Origin: Luteimonas mephitis DSM 12574
Lineage (GTDB): Bacteria > Pseudomonadota > Gammaproteobacteria > Xanthomonadales > Xanthomonadaceae
DNA: 64,000 bases
NCBI RefSeq assembly: GCF_000422305.1
Contig: NZ_KE383817.1
Location: 192,507 to 256,506, forward strand
Direction: 5' to 3'
This document shows positions 19,509 to 29,520 of the stretch, piece by piece; the first letter of the stretch is position 1, and the number at the start of each line of letters is the position of its first letter. The translations under genes were made by a program, and so were the position numbers. A model generated the notes under the pieces. The model was given only the letters and a program-made list of their open reading frames with translations. It searched no databases and was not told where the DNA came from.

Positions 19509-20450
19509 TCACTCCGCCGGTGCCGGACTCCCATGCGTGTCGTCGTCTGCGATGTCGGGCTCGAAGAAGCTCCAGCGCACCTCGGGGAACTGCGCCTGCA
19601 TCGCCTGTTCAACCGCGTTGATCTGACGCAGCAGCGCCGCCGCGTCGCGCGCTTCATGCATCCGGGCCTTCACCGACACCATCACGTCGTTGCCCAGCTG
19701 CAGGGTGATCAGGTTGTAGACACCTGCGATCTCCGGGCGCGCCTCCAGGTAGGCGCGCATCTGCGCTTGCCGCTCGGGGTGCACGCCCTGCCCGATCAGC
19801 ATCGCCTTGACCTCGATCGCGACGAACACCGCCACCACGATCAGCAGCGCGCCAATGGCGATGGTGCCGATGGCGTCCCACGCCGGGTTGCCGGTGGCGA
19901 CCGCCAGCAGCACCGCACCGAGCGCGAATGCCAGCCCCAGCAGCGCCGCGAGGTCTTCGCCGAAAATCACCACCAGCTCCGCCTGGCGGCTGCCGCGGAA
20001 CCACTGCCACAGGCTGCGATCGCCGCGCGCCTTGTTCACTTCCTGCAGGCAGGCGCGCATCGAGAACGCCTCGGCGACGATGCCGAACGCCAGCACGCCC
20101 GCCGCCCACCACCACTGCCGCAGCGGCTCGGGGTGCTGCAGCTTGTGGATGCCCTCATAGAGCGAAAACATGCCGCCGACGGTGAACAGCATCACCGCCA
20201 CCAGGAACGACCAGAAATAGATCGCCTTGCCGTAGCCCAGCGGGTAGTCGGGCGAAGGCGGCCGCCTGGACTGCCGCATCCCCAGCAGCAGCAGCAGCTG
20301 GTTGCCGCAGTCGGCGAGCGAATGCACGGTTTCGGCCAGCATCGCGCTGGAGCCGGTGAAGAATGCCGCCACGCCCTTGGCGCAGGCGATCGCGAAATTG
20401 GCGCCGAGCGCGAAGAAAATCGCGCGGGCGGAGTCGCCGCTGCCGGCCAT
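19509..20450 (-). CDS. Cation diffusion facilitator family transporter (ZnT9-like)
   Basis: A 313-residue metal/proton antiporter of the CDF family with six membrane helices and a cytoplasmic C-terminal domain (IAGVYNLITLQLGNDVMVSVKA, about 240-260). Helix 2 has ETVHSLADCGNQ with the H-x-x-x-D-type metal ligands. Helix 5 has FGEDLAALLGL rather than the usual HxxxD or DxxxD, so one half of the canonical transport site is changed, as in the SLC30A9-like branch. YPLGYGKAIYFWSFLVA after helix 2 supports the family call. The metal cannot be inferred with confidence. Start ATG 20450 follows AAGGGATC. Confidence 0.87.
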   Translation of the reverse strand: MAGSGDSARAIFFALGANFAIACAKGVAAFFTGSSAMLAETVHSLADCGNQLLLLLGMRQSRRPPSPDYPLGYGKAIYFWSFLVAVMLFTVGGMFSLYEGIHKLQHPEPLRQWWWAAGVLAFGIVAEAFSMRACLQEVNKARGDRSLWQWFRGSRQAELVVIFGEDLAALLGLAFALGAVLLAVATGNPAWDAIGTIAIGALLIVVAVFVAIEVKAMLIGQGVHPERQAQMRAYLEARPEIAGVYNLITLQLGNDVMVSVKARMHEARDAAALLRQINAVEQAMQAQFPEVRWSFFEPDIADDDTHGSPAPAE

Positions 20451-20579
20451 CGGTTTAGATCCCTTGCGTCGTGACGGGCGATGTTGAAGGCTCGACGCCC
20501 GATGCGCAACGCGGGCACCCAACACCCCTTCTTCACGGCATCTAGGTTTCTTTAACGCCATGGATGCGATCTTCAACCC

Positions 20580-21149
20580 ATGAGCACACGAAACCGGCTC
20601 CCGCCGTGGCATGAACGGATCCGACTGGCCAATGGCCGCGAAATCCTGATCCGGCCGATCCGCGCCGACGACGCCGAGCCGCTGCGCGCATCGTTCGCAC
20701 TGCTGCAGCCCGAAGAAGTGCGCCAGCGCTTCGGTCACATGGTCACGGAACTCAGCCCGGAAACGGTCCAGCGCCTGACCCAGCCGCAGCCGAGGACCGA
20801 ATTCGCGCTCGTGGCCGCGGAACCCCTGCCGCCGGGCGAGGCGCTGGTCGGCGCGGTCGCACGCGCGGCGATCACGCCAGGCACCCGCGATGCGGAGTTC
20901 GCGATCCTGGTCAGCCGCTATGTCGCCGGCATGGGGCTGGGCCGGCACCTGATGCGCCGATTGGTGCGCTGGGCCAGGGGCAAGAAGCTCGACCACCTGC
21001 ATGGCGACGTGCTCGAGGGCAACCAGCCGATGCTGGCGTTGCTCAAGTCGCTGGGATTCCGCCGCGAAAGCTCGGCAACGCCCGGGCTGGTGCGGGTCAC
21101 CCTGGACCTGGCGGCAAGCGGCGAACGGCCCGCCGGCGCAAACAGCTAA
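20580..21149 (+). CDS. GNAT family N-acetyltransferase
   Basis: A 189-residue acetyl-CoA-dependent acetyltransferase. The opening RLANGREILIRPIRADDAEP and LLQPEEVRQRFGHMVTELSP resemble the GNAT domain that follows acyl-CoA synthetase modules in protein lysine acetyltransferases (Pat/YfiQ type). The acetyl-CoA motif A is VAGMGLGRHLMRRLVRWA (about 120-137), and EGNQPMLALLKSLGFR is motif B. Substrate unknown; protein lysine or amine acetylation are both possible. It precedes mfd by about 58 bases on the same strand and may share a transcript with it. Confidence 0.85.
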   Translation: MSTRNRLPPWHERIRLANGREILIRPIRADDAEPLRASFALLQPEEVRQRFGHMVTELSPETVQRLTQPQPRTEFALVAAEPLPPGEALVGAVARAAITPGTRDAEFAILVSRYVAGMGLGRHLMRRLVRWARGKKLDHLHGDVLEGNQPMLALLKSLGFRRESSATPGLVRVTLDLAASGERPAGANS

Positions 21150-21207
21150 AATGCGCACTCCTCCGCCGGGCGCATCGCGTCCGGCGCTTTCGTTGTTGCG
21201 TGCACTG

Positions 21208-24200
21208 ATGCCCCAGATCCCGAAATCCCCCGCCTTCCCTCCTCCCCCGCTGCCGATGGCCGGCCAGCAGCGCGCGTACTGGCGCCAGCCGGCCAGCGCC
21301 AGTGCGCTGGCGTGGTCGATCGCCGGCGCCGCGCGCGCCCACGACGGCCCGCTGCTGGCGATCACCCGCGACAACCAGGCCGCGCACCAGCTCGCGTCCG
21401 ACCTGCACACGCTGCTCGGCGGCGACGACGCCCTGCCGGTGCTGAACTTCCCCGACTGGGAAACCCTGCCCTACGACCGCTTCAGCCCGCACCCCGAGAT
21501 CGTCTCGCAGCGGCTGGCCACGCTGCACCGGCTGCCCGCGCTCGAGCGCGGTGCGATCGTGATCGTCCCGGTGCAGACGCTGATGCAGCGGCTGGCGCCG
21601 CTGTCGTACGTGGTCGGCAACACGTTCGACATGCGCGTGGGCCAGAAGTTGGACCTGGACGCCGAGAAGCGACGGCTGGAAGCCGCCGGCTACCGCAACG
21701 TGCCGCAGGTGTTCGATCCGGGCGACTTCGCGGTGCGCGGCGCGCTGCTCGACGTGTACCCGATGGGCGCGGACGTGCCGTTCCGGGTCGAGCTGTTCGA
21801 CGACGTCATCGACACCATGCGCGGCTTCGATCCGGAAACCCAGCGCTCGCTGGACAAGGTCGAGGCGGTGCAACTGCTGCCGGGCCGCGAGGTGCCGCTG
21901 GACGAGGCCGCGACGGCGCGCGCGATGGACGCACTGCGCGAGCGCTTCGACATCGACACCCGCCGCAGCGCGCTGTTCCAGGATTTGAAATCCGGCCACG
22001 CGCCGGCGGGCATCGAGTACTACCTGCCGCTGTTCTTCGAGGCCCCGCGCGCAGGCATTCGCGGCCCCGATCCGCACGGCGCCACCGCAACGCTGTTCGA
22101 CTACCTCGGCGGCGGCGCGCTACCGCTGCTGGGCGCAGGCGTGCAGGAAGCAGCCGATCAGTTCTGGAAGCAGACTGGCGAGCGCTACGAGCAGCGCCGC
22201 CACGACATCGAGCGCCCGCTGCTGCCGCCCGCCGAGCTTTACCTGCCGCCAGATGCCCTGCGCGAACGACTCAATGCCGGCGCGCGCATCGAAGTCTGCG
22301 GCCCGCAGCACCCGCGCCACGCGCAGGCCGCGGCGCTGGGCGACCAGCCGGCGCCGGAGCTGCCGCTGGTGGTGAAGGATGCGCAGCCGGCGGCGGCGCT
22401 GAAGTCGTTCCTGGGCAGCTATCCCGGCCAGGTGCTGATTGCCGCAGACACCGCCGGCCGCCGCGAGGCGTTGCTGGAGGTGTTGCAGGCCGCCGATATT
22501 CGACCGGAGGTGCTGGCTTCGTTCCAGGACTTCATTGCCGGCGTCGGGCGTCGCGGCAGCGTCGCTCCAACGGCGGCGGTTGATCCGTCCGCGCAGCGGA
22601 TGGACAACGCGTACATTGCCGTCGCACCTCTCGACGACGGCTTCGCGCTCGACGCCGACGCTGCCGGCGGTGTCCCGTTCGCCATCCTCACCGAACGCCA
22701 GCTGTTCCCGGAGCGCGCCTCGCATCCGCGCCGCCGCAGGCGCGCAGGGCGCGAGCCCGAGGCGATCATCCGCGACCTGGGCGAGCTGTCCGAAGGCGCG
22801 CCGATCGTGCACGAGGACCATGGCGTCGGCCGCTACCGCGGCCTGGTCACGCTGGCCGCCGGCGGCCAGCCCGGCGAATACCTCGAGATCGAATACGCCA
22901 AGGGCGACCGCCTGTACGTGCCGGTCGCGCAGCTGCACCTGGTCAGCCGCTACTCCGGCGCCTCCGCGGAGACCGCGCCGCTGCATTCGCTCGGCGGAGA
23001 GCAGTGGACCAAGGCCAGGAAGAAGGCCGCCGAGAAGGTCCGCGACGTCGCCGCCGAGCTGCTCGAGATCCAGGCCAGGCGCCAGGCGCGCGCGGGGCTG
23101 GCGATCGACGTCGACCGGGCGATGTACGAGCCGTTCGCCGCCGCGTTCCCGTTCGAGGAAACACCCGACCAGCACAGCGCGATCGAGGCGGTGATCCGTG
23201 ACCTCGCAAGCTCGCAGCCGATGGATCGGGTGGTGTGCGGCGACGTCGGCTTCGGCAAGACCGAGGTCGCGGTGCGCGCCGCGTTCGTCGCCGCCACCGC
23301 CGGCAGGCAGGTCGCGGTGCTGGTCCCGACCACGCTGCTGGCCGAGCAGCATTACCGCACCATGGCCGACCGCTTCGCCGACTGGCCGATCCGGGTCGAG
23401 GTACTGTCCCGCTTCAAGAGCAGCAAGGAGATCAAGGCCGAGTTGGAAAAGCTCGCCGCGGGCAAGATCGACGTCATCGTCGGCACCCATCGCCTGCTGC
23501 AGCCGGACGTGAAGTTCAAGGACTTGGGGCTGGTGATCGTCGACGAGGAGCAGCGTTTCGGCGTGCGCCAGAAGGAGGCGCTCAAGGCGCTGCGCGCCAA
23601 CGTGCACCTGCTGACCCTGACGGCAACACCCATTCCGCGCACGCTCAACATGGCGATGGCCGGCCTGCGCGACCTGGCGATCATCGCCACCCCGCCCGCG
23701 CACCGCCTCGCGGTGCAGACCTTCGTGGTGCCGTGGGACGACGCGCAGCTGCGCGAAGCCTTCGAGCGCGAGCTGGCACGCGGCGGCCAGGTGTATTTCC
23801 TGCACAACGACGTCGAGAGCATCGGCCGCATGCAGCGCGAGCTGCAGGAACTGGTGCCGGAAGCGCGGATCGGCATCGCCCACGGCCAGATGCCGGAGCG
23901 CGAGCTGGAGCGGGTGATGCTCGACTTCCACAAGCAGCGCTTCAACGTGCTGCTGTGCTCGACCATCATCGAGTCGGGCATCGACATCCCCAACGCCAAC
24001 ACCATCATCATCAACCGCGCCGACAAGTTCGGCCTCGCCCAGCTGCACCAGCTGCGCGGGCGCGTCGGGCGCTCGCACCACCGCGCCTATGCGTACCTGG
24101 TGATCCCGGACAAGCGCTCGATCACCTCCGATGCGCGCAAGCGGCTGGACGCGATCGCGGCGATGGACGAACTCGGCGCCGGCTTCACCCTGGCCACCCA

Positions 24201-24804
24201 CGACCTGGAGATCCGCGGCGCCGGCGAACTGCTCGGCGAGGACCAGAGCGGGCAGATGGCCGAAGTCGGCTTCAGCCTCTACACCGAACTGCTCGAACGC
24301 GCGGTGCGCAGCATCAAGGCCGGCAAGCTGCCGGACGAGGATGCCATCCATGACCGCGGCGCCGAGGTGCTGCTGAACGTGCCGGCGCTGATCCCCGAGG
24401 ACTACCTGCCCGACGTGCACACGCGCCTGATGCTTTACAAGCGCATCAGCTCGGCGCGCAGCGCGGAGGACCTGCGCGAACTGCAGGTGGAGATGATCGA
24501 TCGCTTCGGCCTGCTTCCGGACCCGGTGAAGCACCTGTTCGCCAGCGCCGAACTGAAGCTGCAGGCCGACGCGCTTGGCGTCCGCAAGCTCGATCTCGGG
24601 CCGAACGGCGGGCGCCTGCAGTTCGTCGAGAAGCCCGACGTCGACCCGATGTCGGTGATCCGCCTGATCCAGGGCCAGCCGAAACACTACCGCATGGACG
24701 GCCCGGACAAGCTGCGCATCACCCTCGACCTGCCCGACGCGGCGACCCGCTTCAATGCGGCGCGCGGATTGCTCACCGCGCTGCGGCCGGATCGGGCTGC
24801 GTAA
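21208..24804 (+). CDS. mfd: Transcription-repair coupling factor Mfd
   Basis: ATP-dependent translocase that removes stalled RNA polymerase from DNA lesions and recruits UvrA. The 1198-residue protein has all expected parts: a UvrB-like N-terminal region ([19 protein letters not shown]), the RNA-polymerase-interacting domain from about residue 528 ([14 protein letters not shown]), helicase motif [17 protein letters not shown] near residue 678, DEEQ ([15 protein letters not shown]) and motif VI region [17 protein letters not shown], then the C-terminal TRCF domain. I start at ATG 21208 ([10 protein letters not shown]). A later ATG (MAGQQRAYW) is also plausible, since the first 16 residues are low complexity. 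Confidence 0.96.
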   Translation: MPQIPKSPAFPPPPLPMAGQQRAYWRQPASASALAWSIAGAARAHDGPLLAITRDNQAAHQLASDLHTLLGGDDALPVLNFPDWETLPYDRFSPHPEIVSQRLATLHRLPALERGAIVIVPVQTLMQRLAPLSYVVGNTFDMRVGQKLDLDAEKRRLEAAGYRNVPQVFDPGDFAVRGALLDVYPMGADVPFRVELFDDVIDTMRGFDPETQRSLDKVEAVQLLPGREVPLDEAATARAMDALRERFDIDTRRSALFQDLKSGHAPAGIEYYLPLFFEAPRAGIRGPDPHGATATLFDYLGGGALPLLGAGVQEAADQFWKQTGERYEQRRHDIERPLLPPAELYLPPDALRERLNAGARIEVCGPQHPRHAQAAALGDQPAPELPLVVKDAQPAAALKSFLGSYPGQVLIAADTAGRREALLEVLQAADIRPEVLASFQDFIAGVGRRGSVAPTAAVDPSAQRMDNAYIAVAPLDDGFALDADAAGGVPFAILTERQLFPERASHPRRRRRAGREPEAIIRDLGELSEGAPIVHEDHGVGRYRGLVTLAAGGQPGEYLEIEYAKGDRLYVPVAQLHLVSRYSGASAETAPLHSLGGEQWTKARKKAAEKVRDVAAELLEIQARRQARAGLAIDVDRAMYEPFAAAFPFEETPDQHSAIEAVIRDLASSQPMDRVVCGDVGFGKTEVAVRAAFVAATAGRQVAVLVPTTLLAEQHYRTMADRFADWPIRVEVLSRFKSSKEIKAELEKLAAGKIDVIVGTHRLLQPDVKFKDLGLVIVDEEQRFGVRQKEALKALRANVHLLTLTATPIPRTLNMAMAGLRDLAIIATPPAHRLAVQTFVVPWDDAQLREAFERELARGGQVYFLHNDVESIGRMQRELQELVPEARIGIAHGQMPERELERVMLDFHKQRFNVLLCSTIIESGIDIPNANTIIINRADKFGLAQLHQLRGRVGRSHHRAYAYLVIPDKRSITSDARKRLDAIAAMDELGAGFTLATHDLEIRGAGELLGEDQSGQMAEVGFSLYTELLERAVRSIKAGKLPDEDAIHDRGAEVLLNVPALIPEDYLPDVHTRLMLYKRISSARSAEDLRELQVEMIDRFGLLPDPVKHLFASAELKLQADALGVRKLDLGPNGGRLQFVEKPDVDPMSVIRLIQGQPKHYRMDGPDKLRITLDLPDAATRFNAARGLLTALRPDRAA

Positions 24805-24814
24805 CTCCGATTCC

Positions 24815-24906
24815 TGCAGGAGGGCGGCAGCCGCGAGCTTTCAGCTTCTCCTGCGAAGGCAGGGAAAGGGCAAGATCAAAAGCTCGCGGCTGCCGCCGCT
24901 CCTGCA
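24815..24906. repeat. REP-like inverted repeat variant (GGCGGCAGCCGC core)
   Basis: The left arm TGCAGGAGGGCGGCAGCCGC (24815 on, reaching the AGCTTT at 24841) pairs with the right arm ending at 24906 (AAAGCTCGCGGCTGCCGCCG then CTCCTGCA) with about one mismatch. The core is GCGGCAGCCGC instead of GCGGCTTCAGCCGC, showing compensated change on both arms. It lies between mfd and pyrH, within the mfd-pyrH spacer of 178 bases. Confidence 0.85.
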
Positions 24907-24982
24907 TTCGGCTCCCGGATTTCGAATCACCAATCCCGGCCCATCGGCTAGAATTGCCGCGTTTGCCCGCCCGGAGCCCCCC

Positions 24983-25699
24983 ATGTCGCAGCCCCTCGCC
25001 TATCGCCGCATCCTGCTCAAACTGTCCGGCGAGGCCCTGATGGGTGACGAGGATTACGGCATCGACCCGAAGGTGATCGGCCGGCTCGCGCGCGAGGTGA
25101 TCGAGGCGCAGCAGGCGGGTGCCGAAATCGGCGTGGTGATCGGCGGCGGCAACATCTTCCGCGGCGCCGGCCTGGCGGCCGGCGGCATGGACCGGGTGAC
25201 CGGCGACCAGATGGGCATGCTGGCCACCGTGATCAACGCGCTGGCGATGCAGGATGCGCTGGAAAAGCTCGGCGCGCGGGTGCGGGTGATGAGTGCGATC
25301 AAGATCAACGACGTGTGCGAGGACTACATCCGCCGCCGCGCCATCCGCCACCTCGAAAAGGGCCGGATCGCGATCTTCGCCGCCGGGACCGGCAACCCGT
25401 TCTTCACCACCGACTCGGGTGCCGCGCTGCGTGCGATCGAGATCGGCGCCGACCTGCTGCTCAAGGCCACCAAGGTCGACGGCGTGTACGACTCGGACCC
25501 GAAGAAGAACCCGGACGCCAAGCGCTTCGACACGCTGGGCTACGACGAGGTCATCGCCCGCAACCTCAACGTGATGGACACCGCCGCGTTCGCGCTGGCC
25601 CGTGACAGCAACCTGCCGCTGCGGATCTTCGACATGAGCCAGCCCGGCGTGCTGCTGCGGATCCTGCGCGGTGAGGAGATCGGGACGCTGGTGAGGTGA
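24983..25699 (+). CDS. pyrH: UMP kinase
   Basis: Phosphorylates UMP to UDP in pyrimidine nucleotide synthesis. The 238-residue protein has the amino acid kinase fold: [68 protein letters not shown] and [19 protein letters not shown]. Start ATG 24983 gives [17 protein letters not shown] lies seven bases upstream. TAGAAT at 24950 could be a -10 element. In many proteobacteria pyrH follows rpsB-tsf; here mfd precedes it instead, and a cation transporter gene separates it from frr. Confidence 0.97.
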   Translation: MSQPLAYRRILLKLSGEALMGDEDYGIDPKVIGRLAREVIEAQQAGAEIGVVIGGGNIFRGAGLAAGGMDRVTGDQMGMLATVINALAMQDALEKLGARVRVMSAIKINDVCEDYIRRRAIRHLEKGRIAIFAAGTGNPFFTTDSGAALRAIEIGADLLLKATKVDGVYDSDPKKNPDAKRFDTLGYDEVIARNLNVMDTAAFALARDSNLPLRIFDMSQPGVLLRILRGEEIGTLVR

Positions 25700-25702
25700 A
25701 AG

Positions 25703-25835
25703 CGGGGATTCGGGATTGGGGATTGGGGATTGGGGATTGGGGATTCGAAAGAGCATGATGCGTCGGCTTTCCCACCCGATGCGATGGAGATGCCTCCGCA
25801 TTTTCGAATCCCGAATCCCGAATTCCCAATCCCCG
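25703..25835. repeat. GGGATT-type inverted repeat element
   Basis: The left arm starts at 25704 with GGGGATTCGGGATTGGGGAT and goes on to about 25745 with more copies of TTGGGGA. The right arm at about 25804-25835 (TCGAATCCCGAATCCCGAAT then TCCCAATCCCC) is its complement. A core of about 60 bases carries GAAAGAGC and CGGCTTTCCC. It lies between the pyrH stop and the CDF gene. Confidence 0.85.
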
Positions 25836-25880
25836 CCGTGAAATAGTGTCCGCTGCCCGCCGGTGGCAGCATGCCGCCCC

Positions 25881-26789
25881 ATGCACGGACACTCCCATTC
25901 GCACCAGCACGGCTCGTCGACGCGCGCGTTCGCGACGATCACCCTCGTCAACCTTGCCTACACGGCGCTGGAAGCCGGCTATGGCTTCGCCACCGATTCG
26001 CTGGCGCTGCTGTCCGATGCGCTGCACAACTTCGGCGACGTGCTCGGGCTAGGCCTGGCCTGGGGCGCGGCGGCGCTGGCCAGGCGCCGCCCCACCGAGC
26101 GCCACACCTACGGCTGGCGGCGCGCGACGCTGCTGTCGCCGCTGGCCAATGCCACGCTGCTGATCGCCTTTTCCGGCGCGCTGACCTGGGAGGCGCTGCG
26201 CCGGCTCGGCGCGCCGCCGCAGATCCCCGGCATGCCGGTGATCGTGGTCGCGGCGATCGGCATCGTCGTCAACCTCGGCGCGGCCTGGTTCGTGCGCGAC
26301 GGCCACGCCAACGACCTCAATCGCCGCGGCGCCTTCCTGCACCTGGTGGCCGATGCCGCGGTGTCGCTTGCCGCGGTGCTGGCCGGCATGGGCATGTTGT
26401 GGCTGGGCTGGTCCTGGCTCGACCCGGTGACCGCGCTGCTGGTCGGCGCGGTGGTTGCCATCGGCGCGTTCGCACTGCTGCGCGACAGTTTCAACGCCAC
26501 CATGGATGCGGTGCCCGACAGCATCGACCAGGCCGCGGTGCGGGCCTTCCTTGCCGGCCAGCCGGGAGTGACGGCGGTCCATCACCTTCACATCTGGGCG
26601 CTGGGCTCGGATGAGATCGCGATGACCGCGCATCTGGTCCGGGGCGACGCCGACGACCACGATGCGTTCCTCGCCGCCGTCGCGCACGATCTGGAGGATC
26701 GTTTCGGCATCCAGCACCCGACCCTGCAGATCGAGCGCAGCGGCGCCTGCGGGCAGGATGCGCACGCCGAGGCGGTGCACCGGCATTGA
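25881..26789 (+). CDS. Zinc-type cation diffusion facilitator (CzcD/ZitB-like)
   Basis: A 302-residue inner-membrane divalent metal efflux protein. It begins with a histidine-rich tail (MHGHSHSHQHG) and ends with histidines (HAEAVHRH). Six membrane helices follow. Helix 2 has LLSDALHNFGDVLGL and helix 5 HLVADAAVSLAAV, both giving the HxxxD pattern of zinc-type CDF proteins. The cytoplasmic domain contains AVHHLHIWALGSDEIAMTAH. It probably exports Zn2+ in exchange for protons. The gene sits between pyrH and frr, flanked on both sides by repeat elements and by a tandem duplication, which suggests it was added to this normally tight pair. Confidence 0.92.
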   Translation: MHGHSHSHQHGSSTRAFATITLVNLAYTALEAGYGFATDSLALLSDALHNFGDVLGLGLAWGAAALARRRPTERHTYGWRRATLLSPLANATLLIAFSGALTWEALRRLGAPPQIPGMPVIVVAAIGIVVNLGAAWFVRDGHANDLNRRGAFLHLVADAAVSLAAVLAGMGMLWLGWSWLDPVTALLVGAVVAIGAFALLRDSFNATMDAVPDSIDQAAVRAFLAGQPGVTAVHHLHIWALGSDEIAMTAHLVRGDADDHDAFLAAVAHDLEDRFGIQHPTLQIERSGACGQDAHAEAVHRH

Positions 26790-26826
26790 GGACGCCCGCC
26801 CGCCTGCCCCTCCACGCGCCGACTTG

Positions 26827-26909
26827 TGCAGGAGCGGCTTCAGGCCGCGAGCTCTTTTCCCAACGACCCGGATACGCCTGGAAAGCTCGCGGCTGAAGCC
26901 GTTCATGCG
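26827..26909. repeat. REP-like inverted repeat with one inserted base
   Basis: The left arm starts TGCAGGAGCGGCTTCAGGCC (26827; note the extra G against the family) and reaches GAGCT at 26853; the right arm AGCTCGCGGCTGAAGCCGTT (26885) ends CATGC at 26909. It follows the CDF gene closely. Confidence 0.8.
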
Positions 26910-26930
26910 CGGGCCTGTCCGGCCAGGCGG

Positions 26931-27163
26931 GTTCGCCGCGTTGCGAAGCGGAATTTCGTCGACGCCATCCCTGCCGCAGCAACGCTGCCCCGGGCACGCC
27001 CAGTCCGGCAATCCAAGGCCCGGCCTTCAGCGGCGCACGAACCTCCGGTTCGGAACACTGCGAATCGCGATCTCGTTGCCGGCATCCATGGCACAACAAC
27101 GCTGGCCCCGGACCCCCCGTCCCGGCCATCCATGGCCTCGCATTCGGCCGCGCACGCACCTCC
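26931..27163. repeat. Imperfect tandem duplication of a 117-bp unit
   Basis: Unit 1 (26931-27046) and unit 2 (27047-27163) both begin GGTTCG, contain CAACGCTG near the middle, GGC.ATCCA.GGC after it, and end CGCAC(G)(A/C)ACCTCC. A third copy starts at 27164 (GGTTCGTGAACGCGCTG) and runs into the frr promoter. Identity between units is roughly three quarters by eye. Both strands are open in some frames, but I see no recognisable protein. Confidence 0.75.
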
Positions 27164-27190
27164 GGTTCGTGAACGCGCTGCCTCACCCCC

Positions 27191-27196
27191 TATAAT
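27191..27196 (+). promoter_or_regulatory. Probable -10 element of the frr promoter
   Basis: A perfect TATAAT lies 31 bases before the frr start. The -35 region, around GTGAAC (27169-27174), is weak and falls in the beginning of the third tandem repeat unit, so the duplication may have supplied or altered the -35 region. Confidence 0.6.
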
Positions 27197-27227
27197 CCCG
27201 CGATTAAGCAATCGACCGGAGCCGGCC

Positions 27228-27785
27228 ATGATCGACGACATCAAGAAGGATGCGCAGACCCGCATGCACAAGAGCGTGGAAGCGCTGCGCCACGACCTGA
27301 CCAAGGTCCGCACCGGCCGCGCCTCCACCGCCCTGGTCGACCACCTGAAGGTCAACTACTACGGCTCGGACATGCCGCTGACCCAGGTCGCCAGCGTCAC
27401 CGTGGCCGATGCGCGCTCGCTGGTCATCACGCCGTGGGAGAAGCAGATGGTCGCGCCGGTCGAAAAGGCGATCCTCGCCTCCGACCTCGGCCTGAACCCG
27501 ACCACCGCCGGCACCGTCATCCGGATCAACCTGCCCGCCCTCACCGAGGAGCGCCGCAAGGAGCTGAGCAAGCTGGTCCACAACGAGGGCGAGAACACCA
27601 AGGTCGCGATCCGCAACATCCGCCGCGACGCGATCGGGCAGGTCAAGGAACTGCTGAAGGAAAAGCTCATTTCCGAGGACGAAGAGCGCCGCAGCGGCGA
27701 CGAAATCCAGAAGCTCACCGACAAGGGCATCAAGGACGTCGACGAAGTGGTCAAGGCCAAGGAACAGGAATTGATGGCGGTATGA
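27228..27785 (+). CDS. frr: Ribosome recycling factor
   Basis: With EF-G it splits the post-termination ribosome. It has 185 residues, exactly the typical length. Domain I helices include [20 protein letters not shown] and the C-terminal [20 protein letters not shown]; domain II includes [20 protein letters not shown]. The motif RTGRAS near residue 30 is conserved at the hinge. GGAG lies seven bases before the ATG. A perfect TATAAT is upstream, so frr begins a transcript that may continue through uppS, cdsA and dxr across the intervening repeat element. Confidence 0.97.
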   Translation: MIDDIKKDAQTRMHKSVEALRHDLTKVRTGRASTALVDHLKVNYYGSDMPLTQVASVTVADARSLVITPWEKQMVAPVEKAILASDLGLNPTTAGTVIRINLPALTEERRKELSKLVHNEGENTKVAIRNIRRDAIGQVKELLKEKLISEDEERRSGDEIQKLTDKGIKDVDEVVKAKEQELMAV

Positions 27786-27790
27786 GCACC

Positions 27791-27911
27791 CGGGATTGGG
27801 GATTCGGGATTGGGGATTCGGGAGAGCGTAAGCATCCGGTTTCCCGGCGCGGCGTCAGCGCACGCGTTTCCCTGCTTTTCCAGATCCCCGATCCCCAGTC
27901 CCGAATCCCGG
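27791..27911. repeat. GGGATT-type inverted repeat element
   Basis: The left arm starts at 27791 with CGGGATTGGGGATTCGGGAT and continues to about 27822; the right arm at about 27882-27910 reads AGATCCCCGATCCCCAGTCC then CGAATCCCGG. The core includes AAGCATCCGGTTTCCCGG. It fills nearly the whole gap between frr and uppS, leaving no spacer of its own. Confidence 0.85.
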
Positions 27912-27918
27912 CCTCCAA

Positions 27919-28650
27919 ATGACCATCCCCCGGCACCTGGCCGTCATCATGGACGGCAACGGCCGCTGGGCGGCACGGCGGCGGCGGCCGCGCGTCATCG
28001 GCCACCGCGCCGGCGCGCGCGCGGTGAACCTGTGCATCGATTTCTGCCTCGAACGCGGCATCGCCGCGCTGACCCTGTTCGCCTTTTCCAGTGAAAACTG
28101 GGGCCGGCCCGAGGAAGAAGTCGGCGCGCTGATGAAGCTGTTTCTCAACGCGCTCGATCGCGAGGTCGTCGAACTGCACCGCCGTGGCGTGCGGGTGCGC
28201 TTCATCGGCGAGCGCGAGCGCTTCGGCGCGCAGATCCGCGAGCGCATGGAATCGGCCGAAGCGCAGACCGCGGGCAACACGCGGCTGGCGCTGAACATCG
28301 CCGCCAGCTACGGCGGCCGCCAGGACATCGCCGCCGCCGCGCGGGCGCTGGCCCGGGACGTCGCCGAGGGACGGCTGGAGCCCGAGGACATCGACGAGGC
28401 CGCGTTCGCATCGCGCGTGGCCCTGGCCGACCTGCCGCCGCCGGACCTGTTCATCCGCACCGGCGGCGACATGCGCATCAGCAATTTCCTGCTGTGGCAG
28501 CTCGCCTATACCGAACTGTGGTTCACCGATACCCTGTGGCCCGAGCTTGACGCCGCCACCCTGGCGCGCGCGCTCGACGATTTCGCCGGGCGCGAGCGCC
28601 GTTTCGGCCTGACCGGCGAACAAGCCGCCGCCCTGGAGACGCCTGCATGA
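27919..28650 (+). CDS. uppS: Undecaprenyl diphosphate synthase
   Basis: Makes the C55 lipid carrier precursor for peptidoglycan and glycans by adding isoprene units to farnesyl diphosphate. It has 243 residues. HLAVIMDGNGRWA carries the catalytic Asp at about residue 12. Next come GHRAGARAV and LTLFAFSSENWGRP, then the C-terminal RTGGDMRISNFLLWQLAYTE and LWFTDTLWPEL. It is the cis-prenyltransferase partner of dxr in the same cluster, which supplies the isoprene units. Its last codons overlap the cdsA start by four bases (ATGA). Confidence 0.97.
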   Translation: MTIPRHLAVIMDGNGRWAARRRRPRVIGHRAGARAVNLCIDFCLERGIAALTLFAFSSENWGRPEEEVGALMKLFLNALDREVVELHRRGVRVRFIGERERFGAQIRERMESAEAQTAGNTRLALNIAASYGGRQDIAAAARALARDVAEGRLEPEDIDEAAFASRVALADLPPPDLFIRTGGDMRISNFLLWQLAYTELWFTDTLWPELDAATLARALDDFAGRERRFGLTGEQAAALETPA

Positions 28651-29504
28651 CCCGCACCCGCGTGATCGCCGCCCTGCTGATGGCACCTCTGGCGATCCTG
28701 GCGATCCTGTTCCTGCCCACGCCGTGGATGGCGGCGCTGGCCGCGATCGTGTTCCTGGCCGGTCTGTGGGAATGGCTCAAGCTCGCCGAGGTCGAGGACA
28801 GCCTGCACCGCACCATCCTGCTGCTGCTGAACCTGCTGCTGATGGTGCTGATGGTGTGGGCGGCGCAGGGGTCGTTCGTGCTGTTGCAGATCGTCGCGGT
28901 GATCGGCGTCGGCTGGTGGCTGCTGGCGCTGCTGTGGCTGCGCTTCTACGACTTCGCGTCCGACCACGACACCCATGCCCGCGCGTTCAAGATCGCCGCC
29001 GGCACGCTGGCGACGCTGTCGGCCTGGTGCGCGCTGGTGCTGATCCACGGCGACCAGCCGGTGCAGGGCGATCCGTCCCTGGGTCATCGCTGGCTGCTGG
29101 CCGCGCTGGCGATCGTCTGGGCCGCCGATTCGGGCGCGTATTTCGCCGGCCGCCAGTTCGGCGGCAAGCTGTTCAAGGGCCGCAAGCTGGCGCCCCGGAT
29201 CAGCCCCAACAAGACGATCGAAGGCCTGCTGGGCGGGCTGGTGGCCGGCGTAGCCACTGGCCTGGTGTTCGGCTGGCTGGCCGGCGCAGGCACCTCGCAA
29301 CTGCCGGCGCTGGCGCTGGTCGCGGTGGTGACGGTGCTGTTCTCGGTGGTCGGCGACCTGTTCGAAAGCCTGCTCAAGCGCCACGTCGGCGCCAAGGACT
29401 CGGGCAACGTGATCCCCGGGCACGGCGGCGTCCTCGACCGCCTCGACGGCGTGCTCGCGGCGCTGCCGGTGTTCCTGCTCGGCAAGGAACTGCTGGGCTT
29501 CTGA
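28647..29504 (+). CDS. cdsA: Phosphatidate cytidylyltransferase
   Basis: Converts phosphatidic acid and CTP to CDP-diacylglycerol, the branch point of phospholipid synthesis, in the inner membrane. The 285-residue protein has about seven or eight membrane helices. The family signature lies near the C terminus: [20 protein letters not shown] followed by [25 protein letters not shown] and [12 protein letters not shown] are also family motifs. It overlaps uppS (ATGA) and is followed closely by dxr. Confidence 0.96.
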   Translation: MTRTRVIAALLMAPLAILAILFLPTPWMAALAAIVFLAGLWEWLKLAEVEDSLHRTILLLLNLLLMVLMVWAAQGSFVLLQIVAVIGVGWWLLALLWLRFYDFASDHDTHARAFKIAAGTLATLSAWCALVLIHGDQPVQGDPSLGHRWLLAALAIVWAADSGAYFAGRQFGGKLFKGRKLAPRISPNKTIEGLLGGLVAGVATGLVFGWLAGAGTSQLPALALVAVVTVLFSVVGDLFESLLKRHVGAKDSGNVIPGHGGVLDRLDGVLAALPVFLLGKELLGF

Positions 29505-29520
29505 CGTGCCGGCTTCCAGC

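Noticed and set aside
25703-25835. Possible CRISPR array from the regularly repeated GGGATT units
   Set aside because: The units are 7-8 bases without unique spacers and form two inverted arms; no cas gene is near.
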